27,517 nt of DNA from an uncultured Collinsella sp. Its GTDB lineage: Bacteria > Actinomycetota > Coriobacteriia > Coriobacteriales > Coriobacteriaceae. Shown here one piece after another: positions 8,218 to 14,752 of the stretch. The first letter of the stretch is position 1; the number at the start of each line of letters is the position of its first letter. Position numbers and translations under genes: made by a program. The stretch covers positions 1 to 27,517 of the forward strand of contig UQTR01000019.1 in the NCBI GenBank assembly GCA_900544065.1, read 5' to 3'. The notes under the pieces were generated by a model. The model was not told the origin of the DNA. It saw nothing but the letters and a program-made list of their open reading frames with translations, and made no database searches.

Positions 8218-9942
8218 CTACGAGCGCAGTGTAATTTTATCGCGCAGCGACTTGAGGTCTTCGGTGACGGTGCGGTCTTCCTGGATCATCTTCTGGACCT
8301 TTTTGTAGCTCGTGCTGACGGTCGAGTGGTTGCGGTTGCCAAATTCGGCGCCCACCGCCGTGGTCGTCATCTCGCACATCTCGATGGCCAAGTAGATAGC
8401 GATATGGCGTGCTTTGGCGATATTGGCGTTGCGACGCGGGCCGATGAGCTCCTCGTGCGTCACGCCGTACTGCTCTTCGATGACGGACTGAACCGTCTGG
8501 ACGTTGATCTTTTTGGCCGATGTGTCGAAGTACTGGCTGGCGATGGCGTCGATATCGTCAAAGGTGAGCTTCCCGCCCTCGCGCTCGCGGTCGCCCGCCT
8601 CGCCGGCGCAGCGCTCGCAGAAGCTCTCGAGTTCGCGGATGTTGGTGCCCGAGACCTCGGCCATGTGTTTAAAGTGCTCGTCGGTCAGGTGGCCGCTGTC
8701 GCCCCCATAGGCCGCCAGCAGCGAGTCGTCGCCTGCCTCGGGAGCGGCGACGATGGTGTTCTCGTAATAGCGCTGCAAGATCTTGTATTTCATCTCGTAG
8801 CTGGGCTCTGCGACCAGGCAGAGCATGCCGGCGTTGAAGCGGCTGGTCAGACGCTCGTCCATGCTCAGGTCCTTGGGGGCGCGGTCTGCCGCGATGACGA
8901 CCTTCTTGTTGTTGCGGATGAACTCGTCCATGAGCTGGAAAAAGTAGTCCACGCTCGCGCGCTTGCCGATGATGTTTTGGATGTCATCGATGATGAGCAC
9001 GTCCACGCCGTGGTATGCCTGCATGATAGGGGCGTTGCTCTTCTTTTGGCGGTCGAACTCGGTCATCAGGTCGTCCAGATATGCCTGGGAGTTGGCATAC
9101 TTGACCTTGATCTCGGGCGACTTCTCGGCGAGCTCGTTTTTGATGGCAAGCAGCAGGTGCGTCTTGCCCAGGCCCGATTTGCCGTAGATGAACAGTGATG
9201 TGCACGTGCCGCGCTCGTCCGCGAGGGCGGCAAACTTGAGTGCCGAGCGATAGGCATGGCTGTTCTCGGGGCCGTAGACAAAGTTCTCAAAGGTGAATTT
9301 TGAGTTCGCGGCGAGCGGGGCTCCATCCGCATTCTGCTCGGCCGGCGCCACCGGTGCCGGCATGGGTGAAGCGGGGGTCGCAGCTTGCGTGGACTTAGTC
9401 GGCGCTCCGCCCTTCATCTGGTTCATCATGCGACGAAAATCATCGGCCGAGAGCGTGTTCTTGATTGCAATGCCCGAATCCGCGCCCGCCGCTGCGTCAT
9501 GAGCGATGGGCATGTGCGTGACGGGTGCGTTCGTTGACGTCGCAGCGGCGGTCGGCAACGGTGCCATGGTTTCACGGGAAACATCGCTGTGCTGGTGCTC
9601 GATTGTCGGCACGTCGCCTGCGGAGGCTGGCGCCGCAGGGGAAGCAGCGGGAGCCGTGGCGGGCGCCGTCGCGGCAGCAGATTCGGCCGTTGCGCCTTGC
9701 GGTGCCACGATGTCGAGCGCGATCGGAGCAAAGGCGATTTCTTCCAGATAGGCCTCAATGGTCGGCTGATGCTTTTTGAGCTGCGCGATGGCAAAGCGCG
9801 AGGGGGCCTCGATCGTGAGCGTATCTTCGGTCAGGCTTATGGCGCGCGATTGCCCCAGCATGTTGATGAGGCGTGCATCTTGGCCGTCGCGCTGGCAAAA
9901 GGCGATGGCATCCCCCAGGATGATGCTTGCTTCCTCGTCCAC
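8218..9942 (-). CDS. dnaA: Chromosomal replication initiator DnaA, with altered DNA-recognition motif
   Basis: This AAA+ initiator binds and opens oriC. The 574-residue protein has domain I at 1-85, a long Ala/Pro/Thr-rich domain II at about 86-210, and the AAA+ domain III with Walker A GKSGLGKT (254-261), Walker B VLIIDD (315-320) and the sensor II segment NIREL (434-438). Domain IV runs from about 480 and keeps the conserved Arg512 (E. coli Arg399). The near-universal box-contacting motif GGRDHTTV is here GNRNHSTV, with Asn538 at E. coli Asp433 and Ser540 at Thr435. The start is GTG at 9942, behind a GGGAGA site and 15 bp after the GHKL-winged-helix gene, so the two are probably one operon. 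Its domain II coding sequence also holds a degenerate parS. Confidence 0.97.
   Translation of the reverse strand: MDEEASIILGDAIAFCQRDGQDARLINMLGQSRAISLTEDTLTIEAPSRFAIAQLKKHQPTIEAYLEEIAFAPIALDIVAPQGATAESAAATAPATAPAASPAAPASAGDVPTIEHQHSDVSRETMAPLPTAAATSTNAPVTHMPIAHDAAAGADSGIAIKNTLSADDFRRMMNQMKGGAPTKSTQAATPASPMPAPVAPAEQNADGAPLAANSKFTFENFVYGPENSHAYRSALKFAALADERGTCTSLFIYGKSGLGKTHLLLAIKNELAEKSPEIKVKYANSQAYLDDLMTEFDRQKKSNAPIMQAYHGVDVLIIDDIQNIIGKRASVDYFFQLMDEFIRNNKKVVIAADRAPKDLSMDERLTSRFNAGMLCLVAEPSYEMKYKILQRYYENTIVAAPEAGDDSLLAAYGGDSGHLTDEHFKHMAEVSGTNIRELESFCERCAGEAGDREREGGKLTFDDIDAIASQYFDTSAKKINVQTVQSVIEEQYGVTHEELIGPRRNANIAKARHIAIYLAIEMCEMTTTAVGAEFGNRNHSTVSTSYKKVQKMIQEDRTVTEDLKSLRDKITLRS
9568..9583. 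promoter_or_regulatory. Degenerate parS site inside dnaA
   Basis: GGTTTCACGGGAAACA matches the 16-bp parS palindrome at 14 of 16 positions. It encodes V-S-R-E-T in the low-complexity domain II of DnaA, where sequence is otherwise free to drift. Whether ParB binds it is unknown. Confidence 0.4.
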
Positions 9943-9957
9943 TGTCTCTCCCGTTCT

Positions 9958-11310
9958 TTAGCTCTGAGCTCGCACGCGAGCGGCGCCGAGTTCGGTCAGA
10001 TGGTATTTCTGGCCATGCTTGATGACCAAGCCGGCCTGCGCCAAGTCATTGAGCGTGCGTGACCAAGTGGGGGCCGAGTTTCCAAACGCCCTCGCCAGAT
10101 CGGTTGCACCGCACGCTTGATTTTGCGCCAGATAGCCCAGCGCGGCGTTGCCGCGATCGCTTACGAACACGTCCGGCTGTGGCTGCGCATACTGATTTGC
10201 TGCATTAGGATACATCATTTGAGCTGCTGGTTGTTGAGAACTCTGCATCGGCGGCATTTGCTGTTGAAAACTTTGAGGCCACTGTTGGTAAGGCTGCGGA
10301 GTCATCTGCTGGGCCCAGGGGTTGTACTGCTGCTGCGGCATCTGCTGGTACGGCTGCTGATATCCCTGCTGGTACTGCTGTGGGAACTGCTGGCCATACC
10401 CCAGTGGCGGCATCTGCTGATATGGATATCCCTGTTGGTACGGCTGATATCCCATTTGCTGGCCACCCGGTGCCCCCGTCGCCTGCTGCATTGCTGCTGC
10501 ATCCTGATCCGCCAGCGGCATGGCCTCTGGCACGTTTGGCGGCATCGACATCGACGCCGCCTGGGGCTCTTGTGTAGGAAGCATTCCGGGCTGCTGCATC
10601 TGTCCCACGCGGGGCTGCATCTGTTGCGTTGCCATGGGCTGCTGCGCAAAAGCTCCCGGCAGGGGATATGCGGGCTGCTCCGTCTCGGGCCGCACGGCAG
10701 CACCGCGCCCGCCGGCGCGTTCGATTTCCTGCACGCGTTTAGGGTCCAGGCTTACCGTAACCACGGTGCCGTTGCCCATGTTGTCCTCGATGGACACGGC
10801 CCCGCCGGCGTTTTCCAAATACTCCTGCACCATGGGAAACCCTGCTCCGGTTCCACGGATATAGCGCTTCATCTTGCTGTTTGCGCTGGTAACGCCAAAG
10901 TCGAAAGCGCGCTCCTTGTCGTCGATGCCGGGTCCTTGATCAGCAAAGCGGATGGTGTCTCCGCCGTCCAGAATCGAGATGATGGGCTCGGCAAAGTGCG
11001 CGTGGATAAAGTTTTCGACAATCTCGCGGATGACCATGAGCGAGATATGGCCACCTTGTTCTTTCATGCACTGGTAGACGGTGTTGGTCGTCTCTTCCAA
11101 ATACGTGCGGACATCTTGCGGATCAATGACGATCACACGCGGTGTCGACAGCATGTCGTCATAGACGGCGATGCGCGCGGCGTACATGGCTTTTGGCGCC
11201 TGCGTGGTCGTCTGCTCGCCTTCCTCACGCTCTTCGCGCACGCCGGTGATGTGCTCGTTGTCGGGTGCCGGGTCTCCGGAATCGACCATGGTGTAAAAGT
11301 CGTCAGACAT
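9958..11310 (-). CDS. GHKL ATPase with Q/P/Y/M-rich linker and C-terminal winged helix, encoded just upstream of dnaA
   Basis: I do not recognise this 450-residue protein as a named family. Residues about 58-190 form a GHKL (HATPase_c) ATP-binding domain: N box EIVENFIHAHF (Asn100), G1 box DQGPGID (124-130), G2 loop GTGAGF (153-158) and a final GNGTVVTVSL strand. No histidine phospho-acceptor domain and no membrane segment are seen, so it is more like a stand-alone anti-sigma-type ATPase than a sensor kinase. Residues about 210-380 are low complexity, dominated by Gln, Pro, Met, Tyr and Gly with repeated YQQGY-like units. Residues 380-450 look like a MarR/ArsR-style winged helix (helices at ALGYLAQ, ATDLARAFG and WSRTLNDLAQAGLV, then a KYHLTELG wing). 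The stop is 15 bp before dnaA, and DnaA-box-like sites lie upstream. A regulatory role in initiation is inference. Confidence 0.85.
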   Translation of the reverse strand: MSDDFYTMVDSGDPAPDNEHITGVREEREEGEQTTTQAPKAMYAARIAVYDDMLSTPRVIVIDPQDVRTYLEETTNTVYQCMKEQGGHISLMVIREIVENFIHAHFAEPIISILDGGDTIRFADQGPGIDDKERAFDFGVTSANSKMKRYIRGTGAGFPMVQEYLENAGGAVSIEDNMGNGTVVTVSLDPKRVQEIERAGGRGAAVRPETEQPAYPLPGAFAQQPMATQQMQPRVGQMQQPGMLPTQEPQAASMSMPPNVPEAMPLADQDAAAMQQATGAPGGQQMGYQPYQQGYPYQQMPPLGYGQQFPQQYQQGYQQPYQQMPQQQYNPWAQQMTPQPYQQWPQSFQQQMPPMQSSQQPAAQMMYPNAANQYAQPQPDVFVSDRGNAALGYLAQNQACGATDLARAFGNSAPTWSRTLNDLAQAGLVIKHGQKYHLTELGAARVRAQS

Positions 11311-11394
11311 GCCGCTCGCAATCTTTCAAAAGGTTTCGAACAAATAGTAGCTCACCGTGCAATGTTTCTCATCTTTCGACAACTTTTCAAAACC

Positions 11395-11403
11395 TGTTGA
11401 AAA
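11395..11403 (-). promoter_or_regulatory. DnaA-box-like site (exact TTTTCAACA)
   Basis: TGTTGAAAA on the plus strand is an exact inverse of the box at 8194-8202. It faces the near-box TTTTCAAAA at 11384-11392 head to head, making an inverted repeat with arms TTTTCAA/TTGAAAA. Confidence 0.6.
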
Positions 11404-11447
11404 CTTTGGAAAACGGACGAAAGGTTCTCAACATTGCCAACATGACC

Positions 11448-11456
11448 TGTTGAAAA
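11448..11456 (-). promoter_or_regulatory. DnaA-box-like site (exact TTTTCAACA)
   Basis: This is a second exact inverse copy, TGTTGAAAA, with the same flanks (ACC before, C after) as the one at 11395-11403. Its position upstream of the minus-strand GHKL-dnaA pair fits DnaA autoregulation as well as origin function. Confidence 0.6.
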
Positions 11457-11553
11457 CTCGATGAAATATCGTGAAAAGTTGCCATGCACCGCTAAATCGA
11501 GCTCGGCTTATGGGGGAACCGTGTGAACTGCGCAACCTTTTACCTTTGATTTC

Positions 11554-11583
11554 TTGACATTTGAACATTGATTTCCCTACAAT
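11554..11583 (+). promoter_or_regulatory. Strong sigma-70-type promoter of rpmH
   Basis: A perfect -35 TTGACA (11554-11559) and a -10 TACAAT (11578-11583) are separated by 18 bp. Transcription would start near 11590, giving a leader of about 65 nt before rpmH. It probably drives rpmH, rnpA, yidD, yidC and khpB up to the terminator at 13803-13834. Confidence 0.8.
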
Positions 11584-11609
11584 CTTCAAGCTCACGTGTC
11601 TATATCTGC

Positions 11610-11627
11610 GTCCGCGCCCCCGCGGAC
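11610..11627 (+). promoter_or_regulatory. Stable hairpin in the rpmH leader
   Basis: GTCCGCG (11610-11616) and CGCGGAC (11621-11627) form a 7-bp stem with a C4 loop, ending about 14 bases before the rpmH ribosome site. No T-run follows, so it is not an intrinsic terminator. It might affect mRNA stability or L34 feedback; that is speculation. Confidence 0.45.
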
Positions 11628-11655
11628 ACTCGAAATGCAGCAGGAGGAACTTAAG

Positions 11656-11790
11656 ATGAAGCGTACGTATCAGCCTAATAAGCGTAAGCGTGCCAAGACC
11701 CATGGCTTCCGTGCCCGTATGGCCACTAAGGGTGGTCGTGCCGTGCTCGCCCGTCGTCGCGCCAAGGGCCGCAAGCGTCTCACTGTCTAG
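11656..11790 (+). CDS. rpmH: 50S ribosomal protein L34
   Basis: L34 is a small basic protein of the large ribosomal subunit. The 44-residue sequence begins MKRTYQPNKRKRAKTHGF, the family hallmark, and ends with an Arg/Lys-rich tail. I use the ATG at 11656, preceded by a GGAGGAAC ribosome site, rather than an in-frame ATG at 11596 that would add an unconserved leader. rpmH followed by rnpA is one of the most conserved bacterial gene pairs. Confidence 0.97.
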   Translation: MKRTYQPNKRKRAKTHGFRARMATKGGRAVLARRRAKGRKRLTV

Positions 11791-11810
11791 CAGCGATACA
11801 CACATCTCGC

Positions 11811-12149
11811 ATGAAGACTATTAAGTCTCGGCAAGATTTCGAGCATGTGTTCAGTCAGGGGCGTCGTTTCAATCACCCTCTGATTCGAATGACCATATGT
11901 GAATCGGTTGGCGAAGGCGACTCCGGAAGGGTCGCCTTCGTTGGTGCTAAACGGCTCGGTTGTGCTGTCGTGCGCAACCGTTCTAAGCGTGTGATGCGCG
12001 AGGCCGCCCGCAGCTGTGGATTTCCCGTTGCGGGTTATGACATCATCTTGTTCGCAACTCCCAAGACGAGGGTTTCTTCGCCTCAGGAGATGGACAATGC
12101 ATTGCGTTCGCTTATGAAACGCGCCGGCGTTGCCGGGGAGGAGCGATGA
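11811..12149 (+). CDS. rnpA: Ribonuclease P protein component
   Basis: This is the protein subunit of RNase P, which helps the catalytic RNA mature tRNA 5' ends. The 112-residue sequence carries the RNR motif (RNRSKRVMREAAR) in the usual place and an N-terminal F-x-x-V-F-x-x-G-x-R segment. It starts 20 bp after rpmH and overlaps yidD by 4 bp (ATGA), implying cotranscription and coupling. Confidence 0.96.
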   Translation: MKTIKSRQDFEHVFSQGRRFNHPLIRMTICESVGEGDSGRVAFVGAKRLGCAVVRNRSKRVMREAARSCGFPVAGYDIILFATPKTRVSSPQEMDNALRSLMKRAGVAGEER

Positions 12150-12370
12150 GCAATCACGTTTTGCGACGTGTTGCCATCGCTCCTATTCGCATATATCAAC
12201 AGGTTATTTCGCCCTTATTGCCTGACGCCTGCATTTATTACCCAACGTGCTCGCAATACGCCGTCCAGGCGATTGAGAAGTACGGTGTTTTGAGAGGCTG
12301 CTGGCTTGCCGTGAGGCGCATCGCTCGCTGCAATCCCCTGCACGTCGGCGGTTATGACCCTGTGCCCTAG
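12146..12370 (+). CDS. yidD: YidD membrane protein insertion efficiency factor
   Basis: This 74-residue protein has the conserved YidD core: an N-terminal amphipathic start (IRIYQQVISPLLP), the C-x-Y-x-P-T-C-S-Q-Y motif, a central Gly-rich turn and a C-terminal RCNPLHVGGYDPVP. The family assists YidC-dependent insertion at the inner face of the membrane. It overlaps rnpA by 4 bp and sits just before yidC, the standard order. Confidence 0.95.
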   Translation: MSNHVLRRVAIAPIRIYQQVISPLLPDACIYYPTCSQYAVQAIEKYGVLRGCWLAVRRIARCNPLHVGGYDPVP

Positions 12371-12399
12371 CGGGCACTCGCTATCGGAGGAAAACTTAC

Positions 12400-13170
12400 A
12401 TGTGGGATTGGATCGTTAACATCCTTTTCGAGCTGCTCAAGCTCATCCAGACCTTTGCGGTCGACTGGGGCCTGTCCATCATCATCCTGGTGGTCATCAT
12501 CCGTCTGCTGCTGACGCCGCTTATGCTCAAGTCGACTAAGTCGACGGCACGCATGCAGGTGCTGCAGCCCAAGATGCTCGAGATCCAGGAGCGCTATGCC
12601 GACGATCCCCAGCGTCAGGCCGAGGAGATGCAGAAGTTCTACAGCGAGAACAAGTTCAACCCGATGGCTGGTTGTCTGCCGCTGTTGATTCAGATGCCTG
12701 TCCTGTTCGCCCTATTTACGCTGCTGCGTAACCTGCCGGACTACTTTAACGACGGCACGTTCTCGTTCTTTAATATTCTGCCCGACCTGACCACCACGCC
12801 GAGTGCCTCCTTTGCCGATGGCTTTATGGTCGCGCTGCCTGCGCTGGTTTGCCTGATCCTGTTCGCTGTCCTGACCCTGATTCCGCAGCTCTATATGTCG
12901 CGCAACCAGACCGGCCAGCAGGCTCAGAGCATGCGTATGATGGCCGTTGTCATGACGGTCATGATGCTTTGGATGGGCTGGAGCCTTCCCGTTGGTGTTC
13001 TGCTGTACTACGACGTCTCGTCTGCTTGGCAGGTTATCCAGCAGATTTTTGTGACGCAGAAGGTCATCGACAAGGCGAAGGCCGATGAGGAGGAGCGCCT
13101 TAAGAACGCGCCGCTGCAGGTTGAGGTCACTCGTCGCGAGAAGAAGCCGCGCCCGCACAAGAAGAAGTAG
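12400..13170 (+). CDS. yidC: Membrane protein insertase YidC
   Basis: This insertase folds and inserts membrane proteins with or without SecYEG. The 256-residue protein is the short Gram-positive form, without the large periplasmic domain of E. coli YidC and without a lipoprotein signal (no N-terminal lipobox Cys). Hydrophobic segments lie near 22-42, 92-112, 140-163 and 182-204. The conserved groove arginine appears to be Arg35, in the first segment (VVIIRLLLTP). A charged hairpin follows, and the C-terminal tail is Lys/Arg-rich, likely to bind ribosomes. The ATG at 12400 has a GGAGG site nine bases upstream. Confidence 0.95.
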   Translation: MWDWIVNILFELLKLIQTFAVDWGLSIIILVVIIRLLLTPLMLKSTKSTARMQVLQPKMLEIQERYADDPQRQAEEMQKFYSENKFNPMAGCLPLLIQMPVLFALFTLLRNLPDYFNDGTFSFFNILPDLTTTPSASFADGFMVALPALVCLILFAVLTLIPQLYMSRNQTGQQAQSMRMMAVVMTVMMLWMGWSLPVGVLLYYDVSSAWQVIQQIFVTQKVIDKAKADEEERLKNAPLQVEVTRREKKPRPHKKK

Positions 13171-13187
13171 CGGGATATCAATCTTAT

Positions 13188-13199
13188 TTAGGTACCTAA
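13188..13199. repeat. 12-bp palindrome TTAGGTACCTAA, copy 1
   Basis: This is a perfect 12-bp palindrome followed by C, 15 bp upstream of the khpB start. The identical 13-mer (palindrome plus C) recurs at 16692-16704. The two copies flank khpB, rsmG, parAB and the parS sites. Function unknown. Confidence 0.55.
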
Positions 13200-13214
13200 C
13201 TTTTGGAGTACGTT

Positions 13215-13784
13215 ATGTCTGAAGAGATCATCGAGGATATGCTTGAGGAGGTTGCCCCGCAGGTCGCGGGCGATTATCCCGAGATTGCACAGCGCTACAA
13301 GGCCGGTGAAGAGCTGACCGACGAGGAGCTCGACACCATTGCCGATGTCGCGATTTCCATCCTGCGTTCCATCCTTTCGCACTTCGATGCCGCCAACTCT
13401 CCTATCGATGAGTATGAGGGCGACGAGGGTGAGCTGATTCTGGATGTAACGGCTCCCGACCTTGCTGTTCTCATTGGCCGTCATGGTCGCACCCTTGATG
13501 CCCTTCAGGTTATGTTCTCTTTGCTGGTGAGCCGCAAACTTGGCTTTAGGTATCCGGTTGTAGTGGACGTCGAGGGATACAAGAGCCGCCGTCAGGACAA
13601 GGTTGCCTCCATGGCTCAGTCTGCAGCCGAGCGTGCCATCCGCACTCATAAGAGTGTTTCGCTTCCGCCCATGAATGCCTATGAGCGTCGACTGGTTCAC
13701 ATTGCACTTCGTGGTAATGATGCCGTCGATACTCATTCTGAGGGTTCTGACCCTGATCGCCATGTGGTGATTGTTGCTCGATAA
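13215..13784 (+). CDS. khpB: KhpB/Jag RNA-binding protein (KH and R3H domains)
   Basis: KhpB (Jag, SpoIIIJ-associated) proteins bind RNA and in Firmicutes pair with KhpA to influence cell division and elongation. The 189-residue protein has an acidic N-terminal part (1-70) without a clear Jag_N domain, a KH domain with the GRHG loop at 88-91, and an R3H domain with the Arg-x3-His signature (Arg158, His162). I choose the ATG at 13215, six bases after a GGAG site; an in-frame TTG at 13203 would destroy that spacing. It follows yidC by 44 bp and ends before a strong terminator. Confidence 0.92.
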   Translation: MSEEIIEDMLEEVAPQVAGDYPEIAQRYKAGEELTDEELDTIADVAISILRSILSHFDAANSPIDEYEGDEGELILDVTAPDLAVLIGRHGRTLDALQVMFSLLVSRKLGFRYPVVVDVEGYKSRRQDKVASMAQSAAERAIRTHKSVSLPPMNAYERRLVHIALRGNDAVDTHSEGSDPDRHVVIVAR

Positions 13785-13802
13785 TCTGCTCGAGCTTATG
13801 CT

Positions 13803-13834
13803 AAGGGGACGTGGTTTCCACGTCCCCTTTTTTT
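13803..13834 (+). terminator. Rho-independent terminator after khpB
   Basis: A perfect 12-bp stem, AAGGGGACGTGG (13803-13814) with CCACGTCCCCTT (13818-13829), has a three-base loop and a run of seven T to 13834. It ends the rpmH-khpB operon and separates it from rsmG-parAB. Confidence 0.95.
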
Positions 13835-13880
13835 GTCAAAAGTTCTCGATACACTGATTTTTGTCAGAAAGGAGCTTTCG

Positions 13881-14618
13881 TTGTTAGTACTTACTGATCA
13901 GCAGGCTGACGAGATGTTGACTCGTCTATCTTCCTATTGCAAAGAGTATTCCTTGAGCGTATCTGATGTTGAGCTGAGGAAATGTATTCAGCATTTGGAT
14001 TTGGTTCTGGAAACAAATAAGACAACTAATCTCACCCGTATTCTTAACGTAGAAGATGCTGCGGTACTTCATATCCTCGACTCACTTGTTTTGCTCCCCT
14101 ATATCAATAAGGCTCCTGAGGGAGCTTTGCTCGATATGGGGACAGGTGCGGGCTTCCCTGGTATTCCGTTAACCATAGCCACGCATCGTAAAGCTACTTA
14201 TATTGACTCTGTTGGTAAGAAGGTTGATGCCGTCAATTCTTTTGTTCATGCTCTTGGGTTGAAACATGCTCATGCGATTCATGATCGCCTTGAAGAATAT
14301 GCTCGAAGCCATAAGAAGCAGTTTTCTGTCGTAACCGCCCGCGCACTTGCCCCTCTACCGATTCTTGTTGAGTATGCGGCTCCGTTCCTCAAGGATGGAG
14401 GTCTATTTGTTATCACCAAGGGTAATCCTTCGGATGAGGAGCTAGTTTCCGGCATGTCGGCAGCTAAGATTTGCGGCTTCACTTTGCTTCTTAATGACAC
14501 AATCGATTTGCCTGAGGGCTTGGGCCACAGGGAGTTCATTGTTCTCAAGAAGAGTCATCCAGCATCCGTTTCATTGCCTCGTGCAAATGGCATGGCTAAG
14601 AAGAATCCGCTTGCCTAG
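13881..14618 (+). CDS. rsmG: 16S rRNA (guanine-527-N7) methyltransferase RsmG
   Basis: RsmG (GidB) uses S-adenosylmethionine to methylate G527 of 16S rRNA. With the TTG start at 13881 the protein has 245 residues, a normal length; an AAAGGAG site ends six bases upstream. A TTG at 13833 lies in the terminator stem and is not credible. The SAM-binding loop DMGTGAGFPG is at 85-94, followed by the family's RALAPLPILVEYAAP segment. The gene begins a stretch of lower GC (sampled lines 43-45%) than the rest of the window. Loss of rsmG gives low-level streptomycin resistance in several bacteria; this copy looks intact. It sits upstream of parAB as in many bacteria. Confidence 0.95.
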   Translation: MLVLTDQQADEMLTRLSSYCKEYSLSVSDVELRKCIQHLDLVLETNKTTNLTRILNVEDAAVLHILDSLVLLPYINKAPEGALLDMGTGAGFPGIPLTIATHRKATYIDSVGKKVDAVNSFVHALGLKHAHAIHDRLEEYARSHKKQFSVVTARALAPLPILVEYAAPFLKDGGLFVITKGNPSDEELVSGMSAAKICGFTLLLNDTIDLPEGLGHREFIVLKKSHPASVSLPRANGMAKKNPLA

Positions 14619-14619
14619 A

Positions 14620-14635
14620 TGTTTCACGTGAAACA
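14620..14635. other. parS: parS site 1
   Basis: A perfect 16-bp parS palindrome, TGTTTCACGTGAAACA, starts 2 bp after the rsmG stop. It is the chromosomal ParB binding and loading site. Confidence 0.97.
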
Positions 14636-14658
14636 TAATGGATACTAACAACTTGCAG

Positions 14659-14674
14659 TGTTTCACGTGAAACA
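14659..14674. other. parS: parS site 2
   Basis: This is a perfect copy of TGTTTCACGTGAAACA, beginning exactly 39 bp after the start of site 1. Confidence 0.97.
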
Positions 14675-14697
14675 TGGCGGTTGATATCGAATCGGAA

Positions 14698-14713
14698 TGT
14701 TTCACGTGAAACA
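14698..14713. other. parS: parS site 3
   Basis: This is a perfect copy of TGTTTCACGTGAAACA, again exactly 39 bp after site 2, and 39 bp before the parA start codon. Confidence 0.97.
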
Positions 14714-14752
14714 TCCTCCGTTTGACAGCTTTAATACACACCAGGAGGGACC

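Larger units (their letters stand above)
11311..11595. other. Second oriC-like DnaA-box cluster upstream of the dnaA operon
   Basis: The spacer between the divergent GHKL gene and rpmH (345 bases counting the rpmH leader) holds no gene. It carries TTTTCAAAA (11384-11392), TGTTGAAAA (11395-11403), TTCTCAACA (11425-11433) and TGTTGAAAA (11448-11456), all matching TTTTCAACA or its complement at 8 or 9 of 9 positions. Weaker matches occur at 11334-11342 and 11405-11413. Transcription diverges here, and all genes on both sides point away, as expected near the origin. Together with the dnaA-dnaN spacer this suggests a bipartite oriC flanking dnaA. Confidence 0.65.

Noticed and set aside
6066..8234. 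722-residue open frame antisense to recF and dnaN and across the origin spacer
   Set aside because: Same shadow composition; it would run through the AT-rich origin spacer and two certain genes.
10232..10270. TGTTGAGAA and TGTTGAAAA inside the GHKL gene as DnaA boxes
   Set aside because: They arise from Ser/Phe-Gln-Gln codons in a Gln-rich stretch, so chance is likely; not counted as origin sites.
10117..11400. 427-residue plus-strand frame rich in Leu and Arg opposite the GHKL gene
   Set aside because: It is the complement of the Gln-rich linker; the opposite frame shows clear GHKL motifs.
13833..13880. Longer RsmG starting at TTG 13833
   Set aside because: That codon lies in the terminator T-run; a proper ribosome site precedes the TTG at 13881.
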